Source: Clostridiales bacterium
Lineage (GTDB): Bacteria > Bacillota > Clostridia > Christensenellales > Aristaeellaceae
NCBI GenBank assembly: GCA_004555535.1
Contig: SFHU01000023.1
Span: forward strand, 1 to 39,111
Length of the DNA: 39,111 nt
Direction of reading: 5' to 3'
Made by a program: the position numbers and the translations under genes. This document shows, piece after piece, positions 22,600 through 30,430 of this stretch. Position 1 is the stretch's first letter. Every line of letters starts with the position of its first letter. The notes beneath the pieces are model-generated. The model saw only the letters and a list, made by a program, of their open reading frames with translations. It did no database searches and was not told the DNA's origin.

Positions 22600-24087
22600 A
22601 TGCTTCACACGATTTCCCCGCTGGACATGCGGGACATGGAACAGGCGTTTTTGCAGGGGACGGGCTATCCCTCCATGCTGCTGATGGAGCATGCGGCGCA
22701 GGCCGTCGTGGAAGAGCTGGCCGCGCTGGCCGCGCCGGGTGCGCGCGTGCTGTTTTTGTGCGGCGGCGGCAACAACGGCGGTGACGGCTGTGCCGCGGCG
22801 CGGCTGTGGATGCAGCGCGGCGGAAGGGCGGACGTCTGGCTGCTCAGGAGTCCATCGCAGATGAAGGGGGACGCGGGCGTCAACGCCTGCCTGCTCAACG
22901 CCTGCGGCGCGTCGCTCAACGCGCTCTACGGCGAGGCGCCGGAGATCCCCGAGGGCTGCGCGGCGGTCGTCGATGCGCTCTACGGCACGGGGCTCTCCCG
23001 GCCGCTGGAGGGCGCGGCGCTCTCTGCCGTGCAGCGGGTCAACGAGAGCGGCCTGCCGGTCGTCGCGGTCGACATCCCGTCGGGCGTGGACGGCGCGACG
23101 GGCCAGACGCTGGGCGAGGCCATCCGCGCGAGCGTGACGGTCACGTTCCACAGGGCGAAGCACGGCCATCTGCTCTTCCCGGGCCGCGCGCTGACGGGGC
23201 GGCTCGTCATCGCGGACATCGGCATCCTGCCGGACTGGGACGGCGCGGACGGCTATGACGTGCTGGAGGAGGCGGACACGCGGGCGCTGCTGCCCGTGCG
23301 CGCCCGGGACGCGCACAAGGGGACGAACGGCCATGTGCTCGTCGTCGCGGGCAGCGAGGGCATGGCGGGCGCGGCCTGCCTGTGCGCCGGGGCGGCGCTG
23401 CGCGCGGGCGCGGGGCTCGTGACGGCGGCCTGCCCGCTGCCTGTGCTGGGGCCGATTCAGACGGCGGTTCCCTGCGCGACGGCGAAGGTCGTCTCCGACG
23501 GCGGCCAGCTGGACGCGCGCGCGGGCAAGAAGCTCTTTGATCTGGCGCAGGGCAAGCGCGCGCTGGCGGTCGGCCCGGGCCTGGGCCGCGGCGAGGGCGT
23601 CTGGCGGGCCATCGAGCCGCTCGTCAAGAGCGACATCCCGAAGGTGGTCGACGCGGACGCGCTCAATCTGATCGCCCAGTATGGCGGGCGCGTCGGCGCC
23701 AACACCGTGCTCACACCGCATCCCGGCGAGATGGCGCGCCTCTGCGGCGCGACGACGCAGGCGATTCTCGCCGCGCCGGTCGACTTCGCCCAGCAGCTGG
23801 CGGCGGATCTGGATGCCTGCGTGCTGCTCAAGGGCGCGACGACGGTCATCGCCCAGGGCGAGGATGTGACGCTCAACCTGACCGGCGCCGAGGGCATGGG
23901 CACCGGCGGCTGCGGCGACGTGCTCACCGGCGTCATCGCCGGATTGCTCGCCCAGGGCATGAGCCCGATGGACGCCGCGCGCGCGGGCGCCTACTATCAC
24001 GGGCGCGCGGGCGAGGCGGCACAGGAGGCGCTCGGCGCCCGCGCCGTGACCGCGGCGGACGTCAGCGCCGCGCTGCGCATAGAATGA
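22600..24087 (+). CDS. nnr: bifunctional NAD(P)H-hydrate epimerase / ADP-dependent dehydratase
   Basis: A 495-residue fusion that repairs hydrated NAD(P)H. The N-terminal YjeF epimerase (1 to about 210) has CGGGNNGGDG, VDALYGTGLSRPL and DIPSGVDGATG. The C-terminal ribokinase-like dehydratase (about 225 to the end) has GTNGHVLVVAGSEGMAGAA, TPHPGEMARL, LLKGATTVI and GTGGCGDVLTGVIAG. AAAGGAGG precedes the ATG. Part of the birA-acpS-nnr-mazF run. Confidence 0.95.
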   Translation: MLHTISPLDMRDMEQAFLQGTGYPSMLLMEHAAQAVVEELAALAAPGARVLFLCGGGNNGGDGCAAARLWMQRGGRADVWLLRSPSQMKGDAGVNACLLNACGASLNALYGEAPEIPEGCAAVVDALYGTGLSRPLEGAALSAVQRVNESGLPVVAVDIPSGVDGATGQTLGEAIRASVTVTFHRAKHGHLLFPGRALTGRLVIADIGILPDWDGADGYDVLEEADTRALLPVRARDAHKGTNGHVLVVAGSEGMAGAACLCAGAALRAGAGLVTAACPLPVLGPIQTAVPCATAKVVSDGGQLDARAGKKLFDLAQGKRALAVGPGLGRGEGVWRAIEPLVKSDIPKVVDADALNLIAQYGGRVGANTVLTPHPGEMARLCGATTQAILAAPVDFAQQLAADLDACVLLKGATTVIAQGEDVTLNLTGAEGMGTGGCGDVLTGVIAGLLAQGMSPMDAARAGAYYHGRAGEAAQEALGARAVTAADVSAALRIE

Positions 24088-24136
24088 CAGCGCAGGGGTT
24101 GAGGCTCCATGAATTTTGCAAACGGGTTGTGAAAGC

Positions 24137-24487
24137 ATGGAGGTTCAGCGCGGGGATATCTTTATCGCGGATCTGAACCCCGTCGTCGGCAGCGAGCAGG
24201 GCGGCGTCCGCCCTGTGGTGATCGTGCAGAACGACCGGGGGAACCGCTTTTCCCCGACGGTGATCTGCGCGGCCATGACCTCCCGGCTCGGCAAGAGCGA
24301 TCTGCCGACGCATGTGTGGGTCAGCGCGCGGGACAGCGGGCTCAAAAGCGATTCGCTCGTGCTGTGCGAGCAGATCCGCACGATCGAAAAAAAGCGGCTC
24401 AAGGGCCGCGCAGGGCGCATCGCCGGGCTCGCGCTGGCGCGCGTGGACGAGGCGCTGCTCGCGGCGATGGGAATCCGCCGTGGATAA
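24137..24487 (+). CDS. mazF: MazF/PemK-type endoribonuclease toxin
   Basis: A 116-residue protein of normal MazF (NdoA) length. VQRGDIFIADLNPVVGSEQGGVRPVVIVQND is the family N-terminus with the RPVVIVQN strand, and ICAAMTSR and LVLCEQIRTIEKKRL carry the usual catalytic-site segments. It should cut single-stranded RNA at short sequences. I use ATG 24137 rather than the TTG at 24116 because it starts at the family N-terminus. Only 49 bases separate it from nnr, too few for a MazE/NdoAI antitoxin gene. The alr gene usual in this neighbourhood is also missing. Confidence 0.9.
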   Translation: MEVQRGDIFIADLNPVVGSEQGGVRPVVIVQNDRGNRFSPTVICAAMTSRLGKSDLPTHVWVSARDSGLKSDSLVLCEQIRTIEKKRLKGRAGRIAGLALARVDEALLAAMGIRRG

Positions 24488-24560
24488 ACAAAAACGGGGC
24501 GGGCAGCGCGGGCTGTCCGCTTTCCGGTATGAACGAGCAAACAGGGGAGAACATAAGAAC

Positions 24561-25436
24561 ATGAGCATCATCAAGGAGATCAATTTCAAAAAAGAGGGCG
24601 TGCAGCTGGCCAAGGACTACGCGCTCATCGTGCTGGGCGCGCTGCTGACGGCGGCGGCCTTCACCTGCTTTTTCCTGCCCTACGACATCGCCCCGGGCGG
24701 CGTGACGGGCATCGCGACGATCATCGCCAGCGTCGTGCCGCTGGGCGTCGGTCTGCTGAGCTTCCTGCTCAACCTGCCGCTGTTCATGCTCGGCTTCCGC
24801 TCGGTCGGCTGGCGCTTTGCCGTGCGCTCGTTCATCGCGATGATGCTCCTCTCGCTGTTCATCGACGTGCTGCCGCAGGTCGACCTGACGGGCAACGAGT
24901 TGCTCGCCTCCGTCTTCGGCGGCGTGGTGGCGGGCGTTGGCCTGGGCCTCGTCGTGCGCGCGGGCGCGACGACGGGCGGCACCGACATGGCGGCCAAGCT
25001 CGTGCACCAGCACCTGAGCTTCCTCACGATCCCGACCATCCTTTTGGCCATCGACGCGTCGGTCGTCGTGGTTGCGGCGATGGTCTTCGGCATCGCCTCC
25101 GGCTTCTATGCGCTGATCTCGCTGTATGTTTCCTCGATCGCGATGGATTCTGTCATCAAGGGCTTCAACACCGCGATGCAGTTCACGATCATCACCTCCG
25201 CGCCGGAGCCGATTATCAAGCGGATTCATGGGGAGCTTGACCGCGGCTGCACGCAGATCTCGGCGCGCGGCACGTATTCCGGAAAGCCGATCGGCACGCT
25301 GCTGTGCGTCGTCTCCAGGCTCGAGGCGGCGAGGCTCAAGAAGATCGTCGCGGAGGTCGATCCGCGCGCGTTCGTGACCGTCTGCGACGTGCACGAGGCG
25401 CTGGGCGAGGGCTTTACGGGCATCCACGAGGAATGA
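24561..25436 (+). CDS. YitT-family membrane protein
   Basis: A 291-residue protein of the YitT family, with five or so membrane helices (to about residue 205) and a C-terminal DUF2179 domain (TSAPEPIIKRIHGELDRG...). Typical motifs are FFLPYDIAPGGVTGIATI and RAGATTGGTDMAAKL. ATG 24561 follows CAGGGGAGAACAT and is the first start after mazF; the longer frame upstream overlaps mazF. Function is unknown; the DUF2179 domain is thought to bind a ligand. It probably shares the mazF transcript (73-base gap). Confidence 0.92.
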   Translation: MSIIKEINFKKEGVQLAKDYALIVLGALLTAAAFTCFFLPYDIAPGGVTGIATIIASVVPLGVGLLSFLLNLPLFMLGFRSVGWRFAVRSFIAMMLLSLFIDVLPQVDLTGNELLASVFGGVVAGVGLGLVVRAGATTGGTDMAAKLVHQHLSFLTIPTILLAIDASVVVVAAMVFGIASGFYALISLYVSSIAMDSVIKGFNTAMQFTIITSAPEPIIKRIHGELDRGCTQISARGTYSGKPIGTLLCVVSRLEAARLKKIVAEVDPRAFVTVCDVHEALGEGFTGIHEE

Positions 25437-25494
25437 CGCGGGCAGAGCGGACTGAACGCGGCAAAAGGTTGTGCCCCAGCACAGAAACCGGGGT

Positions 25495-25523
25495 TTGCAA
25501 AACCATGCGTTCAATGATATAAT
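25495..25523 (+). promoter_or_regulatory. promoter of the BMP-family gene
   Basis: TTGCAA (25495-25500), 17-base spacer, perfect TATAAT (25518-25523), 52 bases before the start. Confidence 0.85.
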
Positions 25524-25575
25524 ACAGATGCATAGCGCCATGGGCGCAAAAGTACATTCTGAGGAGGGTATTATT

Positions 25576-26688
25576 GTGAAGAACAAGAAGATTCTCTGGG
25601 CTGTGATCATCGTCGTGGTGATCATCGCTGTCGTGGCGGGCGTTGTCGTCTTCAAGAAGGCGCAGAAGCCCGAGGCGGTGACCGATGTCGCGCTGGTCAC
25701 GGACGTGGGCACCATCGACGACGAGTCCTTCAACCAGGCCTGCTGGCAGGGCGTTGAGGCTTACGCGAAGGCGAACAACCTCAAGTACCAGTATTATCAG
25801 CCGGCGGCGGACAGCACCGACGAGCGTCTGGCCTCGATCGATCAGGCGGTCAAGGATGGTGCGCGCGCGATCGTCATGCCGGGCTTCCTCTTCGGCGAGG
25901 CGGCTGCCACCGCGCAGTCGACCTATCCGGACGTCAAGTTCATCGCCATTGACGTTTCCGCCGGCGACCTGAACACCGACGCGCTTGAGAACCTCTACTG
26001 CGCCGTCTTCGGCGAGGAGCAGGCCGGATACATCGCGGGCTACGCGGCTGTGAAGGACGGCTACACCAAGCTCGGCTTCCTGGGCGGCATGGCGGTTCCG
26101 GCCGTGCAGCGCTACGGCTACGGCTTCGTGCAGGGCGCGAATGCTGCGGCGGTGGAGCTCGGCACCCCGATCGAGATCAAGTACACCTACGGCGGCCAGT
26201 TCTACGGCGATGCCAACATCACCGCCAAGATGGAGGGCTGGTACTCCGAGGGCACCGAGATCGTCTTCGCCTGCGGCGGCGGCATCTACACCTCCGCGGT
26301 TGAGGCGGCTGTGGCCCACAAGGGCTATGTCATCGGCGTGGACGTCGACCAGCATCCGGTCGGCGAGGCCTGCGTCGCGGACTATGGCTACAACCCGTTC
26401 GTGACCTCCGCCATGAAGGGCCTGCAGGCCGCGACCGAGACCGCGCTGGGCAAGGCGTTTGACGGCACCTGGGCCGACATCGGCGGCAAGGTCGAGACCC
26501 TGAACCTCCAGATGGGCGATTACGTCGGCCTGCCGACCGCCGAGTCCAGCTGGTGCTTCAAGACCTTCACGCAGGATGAGTACAAGGCCGTGCTCGAGGC
26601 GATTCGCTCCGGCGAGCTCGTCGTCTCCGACGCGATCGATGTGCAGCCGGCCGTGGACGCGTCTGTGACCGTCACCTACATCGACTGA
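25576..26688 (+). CDS. BMP-family substrate-binding protein with N-terminal membrane anchor
   Basis: A 370-residue periplasmic-binding-type protein of the BMP/Med/PnrA family, which binds nucleosides and feeds ABC transporters or acts as a sensor. VALVTDVGTIDDESFNQACW is the family opening; ADSTDERLASIDQAVKDGAR and GEEQAGYIAGYAAV follow in order. I choose GTG 25576 for the strong GAGGAGGG upstream. The N-terminus KNKKILWAVIIVVVIIAVV is one hydrophobic helix with no cysteine, so it lacks the lipobox normal in this family and is probably held by an uncleaved helix. No ABC permease or ATPase is adjacent. Confidence 0.88.
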   Translation: MKNKKILWAVIIVVVIIAVVAGVVVFKKAQKPEAVTDVALVTDVGTIDDESFNQACWQGVEAYAKANNLKYQYYQPAADSTDERLASIDQAVKDGARAIVMPGFLFGEAAATAQSTYPDVKFIAIDVSAGDLNTDALENLYCAVFGEEQAGYIAGYAAVKDGYTKLGFLGGMAVPAVQRYGYGFVQGANAAAVELGTPIEIKYTYGGQFYGDANITAKMEGWYSEGTEIVFACGGGIYTSAVEAAVAHKGYVIGVDVDQHPVGEACVADYGYNPFVTSAMKGLQAATETALGKAFDGTWADIGGKVETLNLQMGDYVGLPTAESSWCFKTFTQDEYKAVLEAIRSGELVVSDAIDVQPAVDASVTVTYID

Positions 26689-26701
26689 TCAAACCCTTCA
26701 G

Positions 26702-26730
26702 AGGGGCGGGCCTTCGGGCTTGCCCCTTTT
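26702..26730 (+). terminator. rho-independent terminator of the BMP-family gene
   Basis: Stem GGGGCGGGCC / GGCTTGCCCC (two G-U pairs) capped by a UUCG tetraloop and followed by TTTT, 14 bases after the stop codon. Confidence 0.88.
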
Positions 26731-26763
26731 CTGCTACATATCTTTCTGCGGAAAACAATGAAT

Positions 26764-26905
26764 GCGCGAAGCGAAGAAGGGAGTCTGAGGGACAACGTTC
26801 CTCAGGCGGGTTTGGACGGCAGCCCAACGTATTCCAGATCAGAAAAAGTAGTTTCAGAGTAGGCTGTGAAGCAGCCTGCGATTGAAACGGATTGAATTCG
26901 CAAAA
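26764..26905 (+). repeat. dispersed structured intergenic repeat, copy B
   Basis: Shares with copy A the opening GCGCGAAGCGAAG and the stretch AAAAAGTAGTTTCAGAG. Helix 1: CTGAGGG/CCTCAG. Helix 2: TTGGAC-GGCA-GCCCAA with one mismatch. Helix 3: GTTTCA/TGAAAC enclosing AGGCTGT-GAA-GCAGCCT, with bases that differ from copy A but still pair. It lies 3' of the BMP-family gene, same orientation, beyond its terminator. Confidence 0.8.
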
Positions 26906-26910
26906 CAGAA

Positions 26911-26935
26911 GAAAATGAAAATCATTCTCATTTTC
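26911..26935. promoter_or_regulatory. Fur box
   Basis: GAAAATGAAAATCATTCTC (26911-26929) matches the Fur consensus GATAATGATAATCATTATC at 16 of 19 positions; GAAAATGA...TCATTTTC extends it as an inverted repeat. It lies just upstream of the promoter of a Fur-family gene, which suggests autoregulation. Confidence 0.75.
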
Positions 26936-26948
26936 TTTAAAAAAGTCC

Positions 26949-26977
26949 TTGACAAGGACGGCACATTCGTGTAGAAT
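26949..26977 (+). promoter_or_regulatory. promoter of the fur-like gene
   Basis: Perfect TTGACA (26949-26954), 17-base spacer, TAGAAT (26972-26977). GGAGG at 27000 precedes the ATG at 27014. Confidence 0.85.
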
Positions 26978-27013
26978 CATGATAAAGAATCTCAGAAACG
27001 GAGGCGGCAGCGC

Positions 27014-27403
27014 ATGAGGGACAAGATCAGCCCGCAAGCCAGTCTGGTGCTGGGCGTGCTCTGTGAGCGGCGCTGCCATCTGACGGCGGAGGAGATTCTC
27101 AGCAGCCTGGACGGCATCGGCATGGCGACGGTCTACCGCGCGCTGGAGCACCTGACGGAGCTGGGCCTCGTGCGCAAGCTCTTGGTAGGCAAGAAGAGCG
27201 CGCTGTACGAATACGTCCGCAAGGAGCACATGCACTTCGTGTGCAGGCAGTGCGGGCGGGTGTACGACGTCGCGGCGGACTTCTCCGGCATGATCGGGGA
27301 GGCGGCGAAGTGCTGCGGTCATCAGGTCAGCTGGTCCGAGGTCACGGCGCATGGCATCTGCCAGTCCTGCCGTGCCCAAAGTCGGCAGGAGTCCGCCTCC
27401 TGA
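27014..27403 (+). CDS. Fur-family metal- or peroxide-responsive repressor
   Basis: A 129-residue Fur-family protein, short at the N-terminus. The winged helix includes CHLTAEEILSSL and GMATVYRALEHLTELGLVRKL. The structural zinc site is C77/C80 and C116/C119. Regulatory-metal ligands by alignment to Bacillus PerR are His22 (H37), Glu66 (D85), His72 (H91), His74 (H93) and Asp85 (D104). Asp85 is PerR-like, Glu66 is Fur-like, so iron sensing and peroxide sensing are both possible. A Fur box lies upstream and a reverse rubrerythrin gene downstream, a combination that favours an oxidative-stress role in an anaerobe. Confidence 0.88.
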   Translation: MRDKISPQASLVLGVLCERRCHLTAEEILSSLDGIGMATVYRALEHLTELGLVRKLLVGKKSALYEYVRKEHMHFVCRQCGRVYDVAADFSGMIGEAAKCCGHQVSWSEVTAHGICQSCRAQSRQESAS

Positions 27404-27426
27404 GGCGGAACTCAATTCACGGCATG

Positions 27427-27471
27427 AAAATCCCCGGTCGGGCCAAAGCGCGGCCCGAAGGAAGGATTTCC
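27427..27471 (+). other. hairpin between the fur-like gene and rubrerythrin
   Basis: TCGGGCC (27438-27444) pairs with GGCCCGA (27452-27458), and outer AAATCC/GGATTT can extend the stem. No T-run follows directly. It may tune expression between the two genes. Confidence 0.4.
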
Positions 27472-27504
27472 ATAAAAAAATGATATTCAGGGAGGAAACA
27501 AAGT

Positions 27505-28050
27505 ATGAAGAAATGGGTTTGCCCGGTTTGCGGCTATGTGCATGAAGGCGACACGCCCCCCGAGAAGTGCCCGCTGTGCGGCGTCCCCGGCTCCAAGTTC
27601 ACCGAGCAGGCGGGCGAGAAGACCTGGGCTGCTGAGCACGTCGTCGGCGTCGCGAAGGATGCGCCGCAGGAGATCATCGACGGCCTGCGCGAGAATTTCG
27701 CGGGCGAGTGCTCCGAGGTCGGCATGTACCTGGCCATGGCGCGCGTCGCGCACCGCGAGGGCTATCCGGAGATCGGCCTCTACTGGGAGAAGGCCGCTTA
27801 CGAAGAGGCGGAGCATGCCGCGAAGTTCGCTGAGCTGCTCGGCGAGGTCGTGACCGACTCCACCAAGAAGAACCTCGAGATGCGCGTGGACGCCGAGAAC
27901 GGCGCGACCGCCGGCAAGTTCGAGCTCGCCAAGAAGGCGAAGGCGCTCAACCTCGACGCGATCCATGATACCGTGCATGAGATGGCCCGCGACGAGGCCC
28001 GCCACGGCAAGGCTTTCGAGGGCCTGCTCAAGCGCTACTTCGGCAAGTAA
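27505..28050 (+). CDS. reverse rubrerythrin (N-terminal rubredoxin, C-terminal diiron domain)
   Basis: A 181-residue protein. Cysteines 6, 9, 22 and 25 (CPVCGYVHEG, CPLCGVPG) form a rubredoxin iron site at the N-terminus, the reverse of classical rubrerythrin. The four-helix diiron domain follows, with Glu in NFAGECSEVGMYLAM, EEAEHAAKF and RDEARHGKAF. In clostridia such proteins act as NADH-linked peroxidases and oxygen reductases through partner reductases. A good GGAGG precedes the ATG. Its own promoter was not found, so it is probably read from the fur-like promoter. Confidence 0.93.
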   Translation: MKKWVCPVCGYVHEGDTPPEKCPLCGVPGSKFTEQAGEKTWAAEHVVGVAKDAPQEIIDGLRENFAGECSEVGMYLAMARVAHREGYPEIGLYWEKAAYEEAEHAAKFAELLGEVVTDSTKKNLEMRVDAENGATAGKFELAKKAKALNLDAIHDTVHEMARDEARHGKAFEGLLKRYFGK

Positions 28051-28063
28051 TTCCAAGGGTTAG

Positions 28064-28095
28064 AAAGGTCAGTCCCGAGAGGGGCTGGCCTTTTT
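28064..28095 (+). terminator. rho-independent terminator of rubrerythrin
   Basis: Stem AAAGGTCAGTCCC / GGGGCTGGCCTTT (two G-U pairs) with a GAGA loop, running into TTTTT, 14 bases after the stop. Confidence 0.9.
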
Positions 28096-28178
28096 GCGTG
28101 CCAGCGGTCGTTCACCGGCAGCACAGAGCTTCGTCAGAAAATGCTTGTAGGATGCATAAAAGATGCTGTCAGGGTGTC

Positions 28179-28207
28179 TTGTCACTGCTTCTGATTTATG
28201 CTAAGAT
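28179..28207 (+). promoter_or_regulatory. promoter of the small lipoprotein gene
   Basis: TTGTCA (28179-28184), 17-base spacer, TAAGAT (28202-28207). It leaves a leader of about 135 bases in which I see no known motif. Confidence 0.6.
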
Positions 28208-28350
28208 GGTGTTGTTTGATTTGAGCAAAGAGCCAGACGGGATGGCCTGCGACGGGGTCCGCCGCGGCAGGGCGTTCGGGAGGATGCCGAAGCGCTTTTT
28301 CGCATTCTGCGTTGCCAATGAAGACGATCAAAAAAGAGAGGTATGTTGTT

Positions 28351-28971
28351 ATGAAACGGAAATTCCTCATTCTCATCGCAGTGCTCATGCTCCTGAGCTG
28401 CCAGATGGTGCTGGCTGAATCCGCCGTGGAAGAACTGGACCCCGTTTCCCGCATCTACACGTTCACGCTCAATGGCGATACCTATACCCTTCCGTGCAGG
28501 GTGACCGATTTCACGGAAAACGGCTGGGATCTGGGCGGCGGCACGCTGGATGCCAACACATACGCCAGAACTATTGGCTTTCATAAAGGTGGTTCTGAAT
28601 ATGTGACGTTCGAAGTGATGAACGACACGGAGGAGGACGGCGTTGAGCTGGCGAAGCTCAAGGTGGTTTCCGTGAAGGTTGAGCAGAGCTTTGCGGACGT
28701 GGACGGCAATGAATTCGAGACGCTGGACGGGCTTCATCTGGGGATGACGCTGGATGAGGTGAAGGCGCTGTACGGCGAGCCTTCCACCGAGAAATCCTCC
28801 TATATCGGCTATCATTTCCAGGAGCAGTATGAAATTGATACACTGCGCGGCCTGGGAGATGCGTATATCGGCGAGGATTCCCTTTACCTGTACAAGGGAT
28901 CGGATTCGGATATCGTCAATCGTATCGAGCTGCAGTTCTTTGGCATTGCGAAGGGCGAAGCTGCGGAATAA
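28351..28971 (+). CDS. small secreted protein, probable lipoprotein, unknown function
   Basis: A 206-residue protein. ATG 28351 follows AGAGAGG and gives a signal peptide MKRKFLILIAVLMLLSCQ, with LLSC as a possible lipobox; cleavage at VLAES is the alternative. The mature part is beta-rich, with a repeated YTFTLNGDTYTLPCRVTDF type opening. It ends with a segment (LHLGMTLDEVKALYGEPS) like the SmpA/OmlA motif in which a protein folds back on a conserved GMTxxEVxxxxGxP turn. I assign no function. It is monocistronic, and its terminator resembles that of the rubrerythrin gene. Confidence 0.7.
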   Translation: MKRKFLILIAVLMLLSCQMVLAESAVEELDPVSRIYTFTLNGDTYTLPCRVTDFTENGWDLGGGTLDANTYARTIGFHKGGSEYVTFEVMNDTEEDGVELAKLKVVSVKVEQSFADVDGNEFETLDGLHLGMTLDEVKALYGEPSTEKSSYIGYHFQEQYEIDTLRGLGDAYIGEDSLYLYKGSDSDIVNRIELQFFGIAKGEAAE

Positions 28972-28994
28972 AACACCATAAGAGCATGGAGAGC

Positions 28995-29028
28995 AGGCCG
29001 GTCCCGCAGGGGGCTGGCCTCTTTCTTT
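28995..29028 (+). terminator. rho-independent terminator of the small lipoprotein gene
   Basis: Stem AGGCCGGTCCC (28995-29005) / GGGGCTGGCCT (29010-29020) with a GCAG loop, then CTTTCTTT. The gap 29029-29214 holds nothing that I recognise. Confidence 0.8.
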
Positions 29029-29214
29029 CCTGTCTTCCGTCGTGCTGTCATGGGGCTTTGTTCCCAAGGCTCTGATGGGTTTGCTCTGTCTCGACGCTTC
29101 AGGAGCAGCACGGGTCCGGTGAAAAATGGTTTTGACTGATCTGCGAAAAAAGGGAATCCCGGCAGCCCTGTTTTGTACCGTGCATGCCTTCCGCAAATCT
29201 TTTCTCTTCCTCCG

Positions 29215-29244
29215 TTGCGCCTGCTTCCTCCGATATGTTATACT
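29215..29244 (+). promoter_or_regulatory. promoter of the capA-like gene
   Basis: TTGCGC (29215-29220), 18-base spacer, TATACT (29239-29244). Confidence 0.6.
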
Positions 29245-29308
29245 CATCCTGACAGCCGCAGGCTACCCCGCCCGCGGCCCACTCCCACCTGGCCGGAGGA
29301 AACGAAGG

Positions 29309-30343
29309 ATGAAACAAGAGTTTTCGCTGCTCCTGCTGCTCCTGCTGCTGTGCACCGCGCCGGCTGCGCGGGGCGAGACGATCACGATGACGTTCGTGGG
29401 CGACTGCACGCTCGGCTGCGACATCACCTGGCTGAAGGATGCGCGCGCGTTCACCAATGTGATCGACCGGGAGGGCATGGACTACCCGTTCGCGCTCGTG
29501 CGCGACGTCCTTGAGCGGGACGACCTCACCGTCGTCAACCTCGAGGGCGTGCTTGCGGACAGCAACGAGGGCAGAATGGGCGGGCGCAAGTACAACTTCC
29601 GTGGGCCGACGGCCTATGCGCAGATTCTGAGCGGATCAAGCGTGGAGCTGGCGACGCTGGGTAACAACCACATCAACGATTTCGGTCAGGCGGGCCGGGA
29701 GAGCACCATGGCGGCGCTCACTGCGGCGGGCGTGGGGTATGCGTTCAACGACGACGCCTTCATCTTTGAAAAGGACGGCATCCGCATCGCCGTGCTGAGC
29801 TATATCTCCAACGTGTTCGAGCGCAACGTGGAGAATCTGCCTGCGCTCGTCGCCTCGCTTGAGGAGGAGAAGGGCTGTGCGGCGGTTGTGCTCTGCCTGC
29901 ATGCCGGCGTCGAGTACAGCTTCACGCATGGCCGCGAGCAGCAGCGCTGGGCGCAAAAGGCGATCGACGCGGGCGTCGACCTGGTGATCGGGCATCATCC
30001 GCACGTCCTACAGGGCGTGGGCGTCTACAACAACCGCAACATCGTCTACAGCCTGGGCAACTTCTGCTTCGGCGGCAACCGGCATATCATTGCCCGGCAG
30101 AGCCATTCGCTCGCCGTGCAGGTGGAAATGGCGTTCGAGGACGGCGTGTATACCGGGCAGCAGATGACCCTCCTGCCCGCCATCAACACGGGATCCTATG
30201 ACGCGAACAACTATCAGCCCTATTGGGCGACGGGCGAGCTGGCGCAGGAGGTCATGGACATCCTCCAAAGCGACACGGATTACGAGCTTGCGCCCTATGT
30301 CGAGGACGTCGGCGCGGTGCAGGCGTGGCTGCCGGCGCAATAA
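29309..30343 (+). CDS. CapA/PGA_cap-type metallophosphatase-like secreted protein
   Basis: A 344-residue protein. ATG 29309 follows CGGAGGAAACG and starts a signal peptide (KQEFSLLLLLLLLCTAPAARG). Family motifs: MTFVGDCTLGCD with the metal-binding Asp, VVNLEGVLAD, TLGNNHINDFG, VLCLHAGVEYS and LVIGHHPHVLQGV, then YSLGNFCFGG. In Bacillus, CapA takes part in poly-gamma-glutamate capsule synthesis. Many Clostridia carry solitary homologues like this with no capBCD genes nearby, so the role here is open. It is transcribed alone. Confidence 0.9.
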   Translation: MKQEFSLLLLLLLLCTAPAARGETITMTFVGDCTLGCDITWLKDARAFTNVIDREGMDYPFALVRDVLERDDLTVVNLEGVLADSNEGRMGGRKYNFRGPTAYAQILSGSSVELATLGNNHINDFGQAGRESTMAALTAAGVGYAFNDDAFIFEKDGIRIAVLSYISNVFERNVENLPALVASLEEEKGCAAVVLCLHAGVEYSFTHGREQQRWAQKAIDAGVDLVIGHHPHVLQGVGVYNNRNIVYSLGNFCFGGNRHIIARQSHSLAVQVEMAFEDGVYTGQQMTLLPAINTGSYDANNYQPYWATGELAQEVMDILQSDTDYELAPYVEDVGAVQAWLPAQ

Positions 30344-30356
30344 ACGCAGCGAATAG

Positions 30357-30396
30357 GAAAAAAGGGACGTCCCCGCGCGGGGAGCGTCCCTTTTTG
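30357..30396. terminator. bidirectional rho-independent terminator
   Basis: AAAAAGGGACG...CGTCCCTTTTT encloses CCCCGCGCGGGG. A-run and T-run on either side let it serve both capA-like (+) and argD (-), which converge here. Confidence 0.88.
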
Positions 30397-30430
30397 CATG
30401 GCGCGAATATGCAATTCTGCAGACGAAAGC

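Noticed and set aside
24116..24136. TTG start for mazF at 24116
   Set aside because: Adds seven residues not seen in the family; ATG 24137 begins at the conserved N-terminus.
24088..24136. An antitoxin gene between nnr and mazF
   Set aside because: The only frame there is seven codons long.
28098..28418. A 106-codon frame over the lipoprotein leader
   Set aside because: Overlaps the promoter and the true signal-peptide start, and has no ribosome site or recognisable features.
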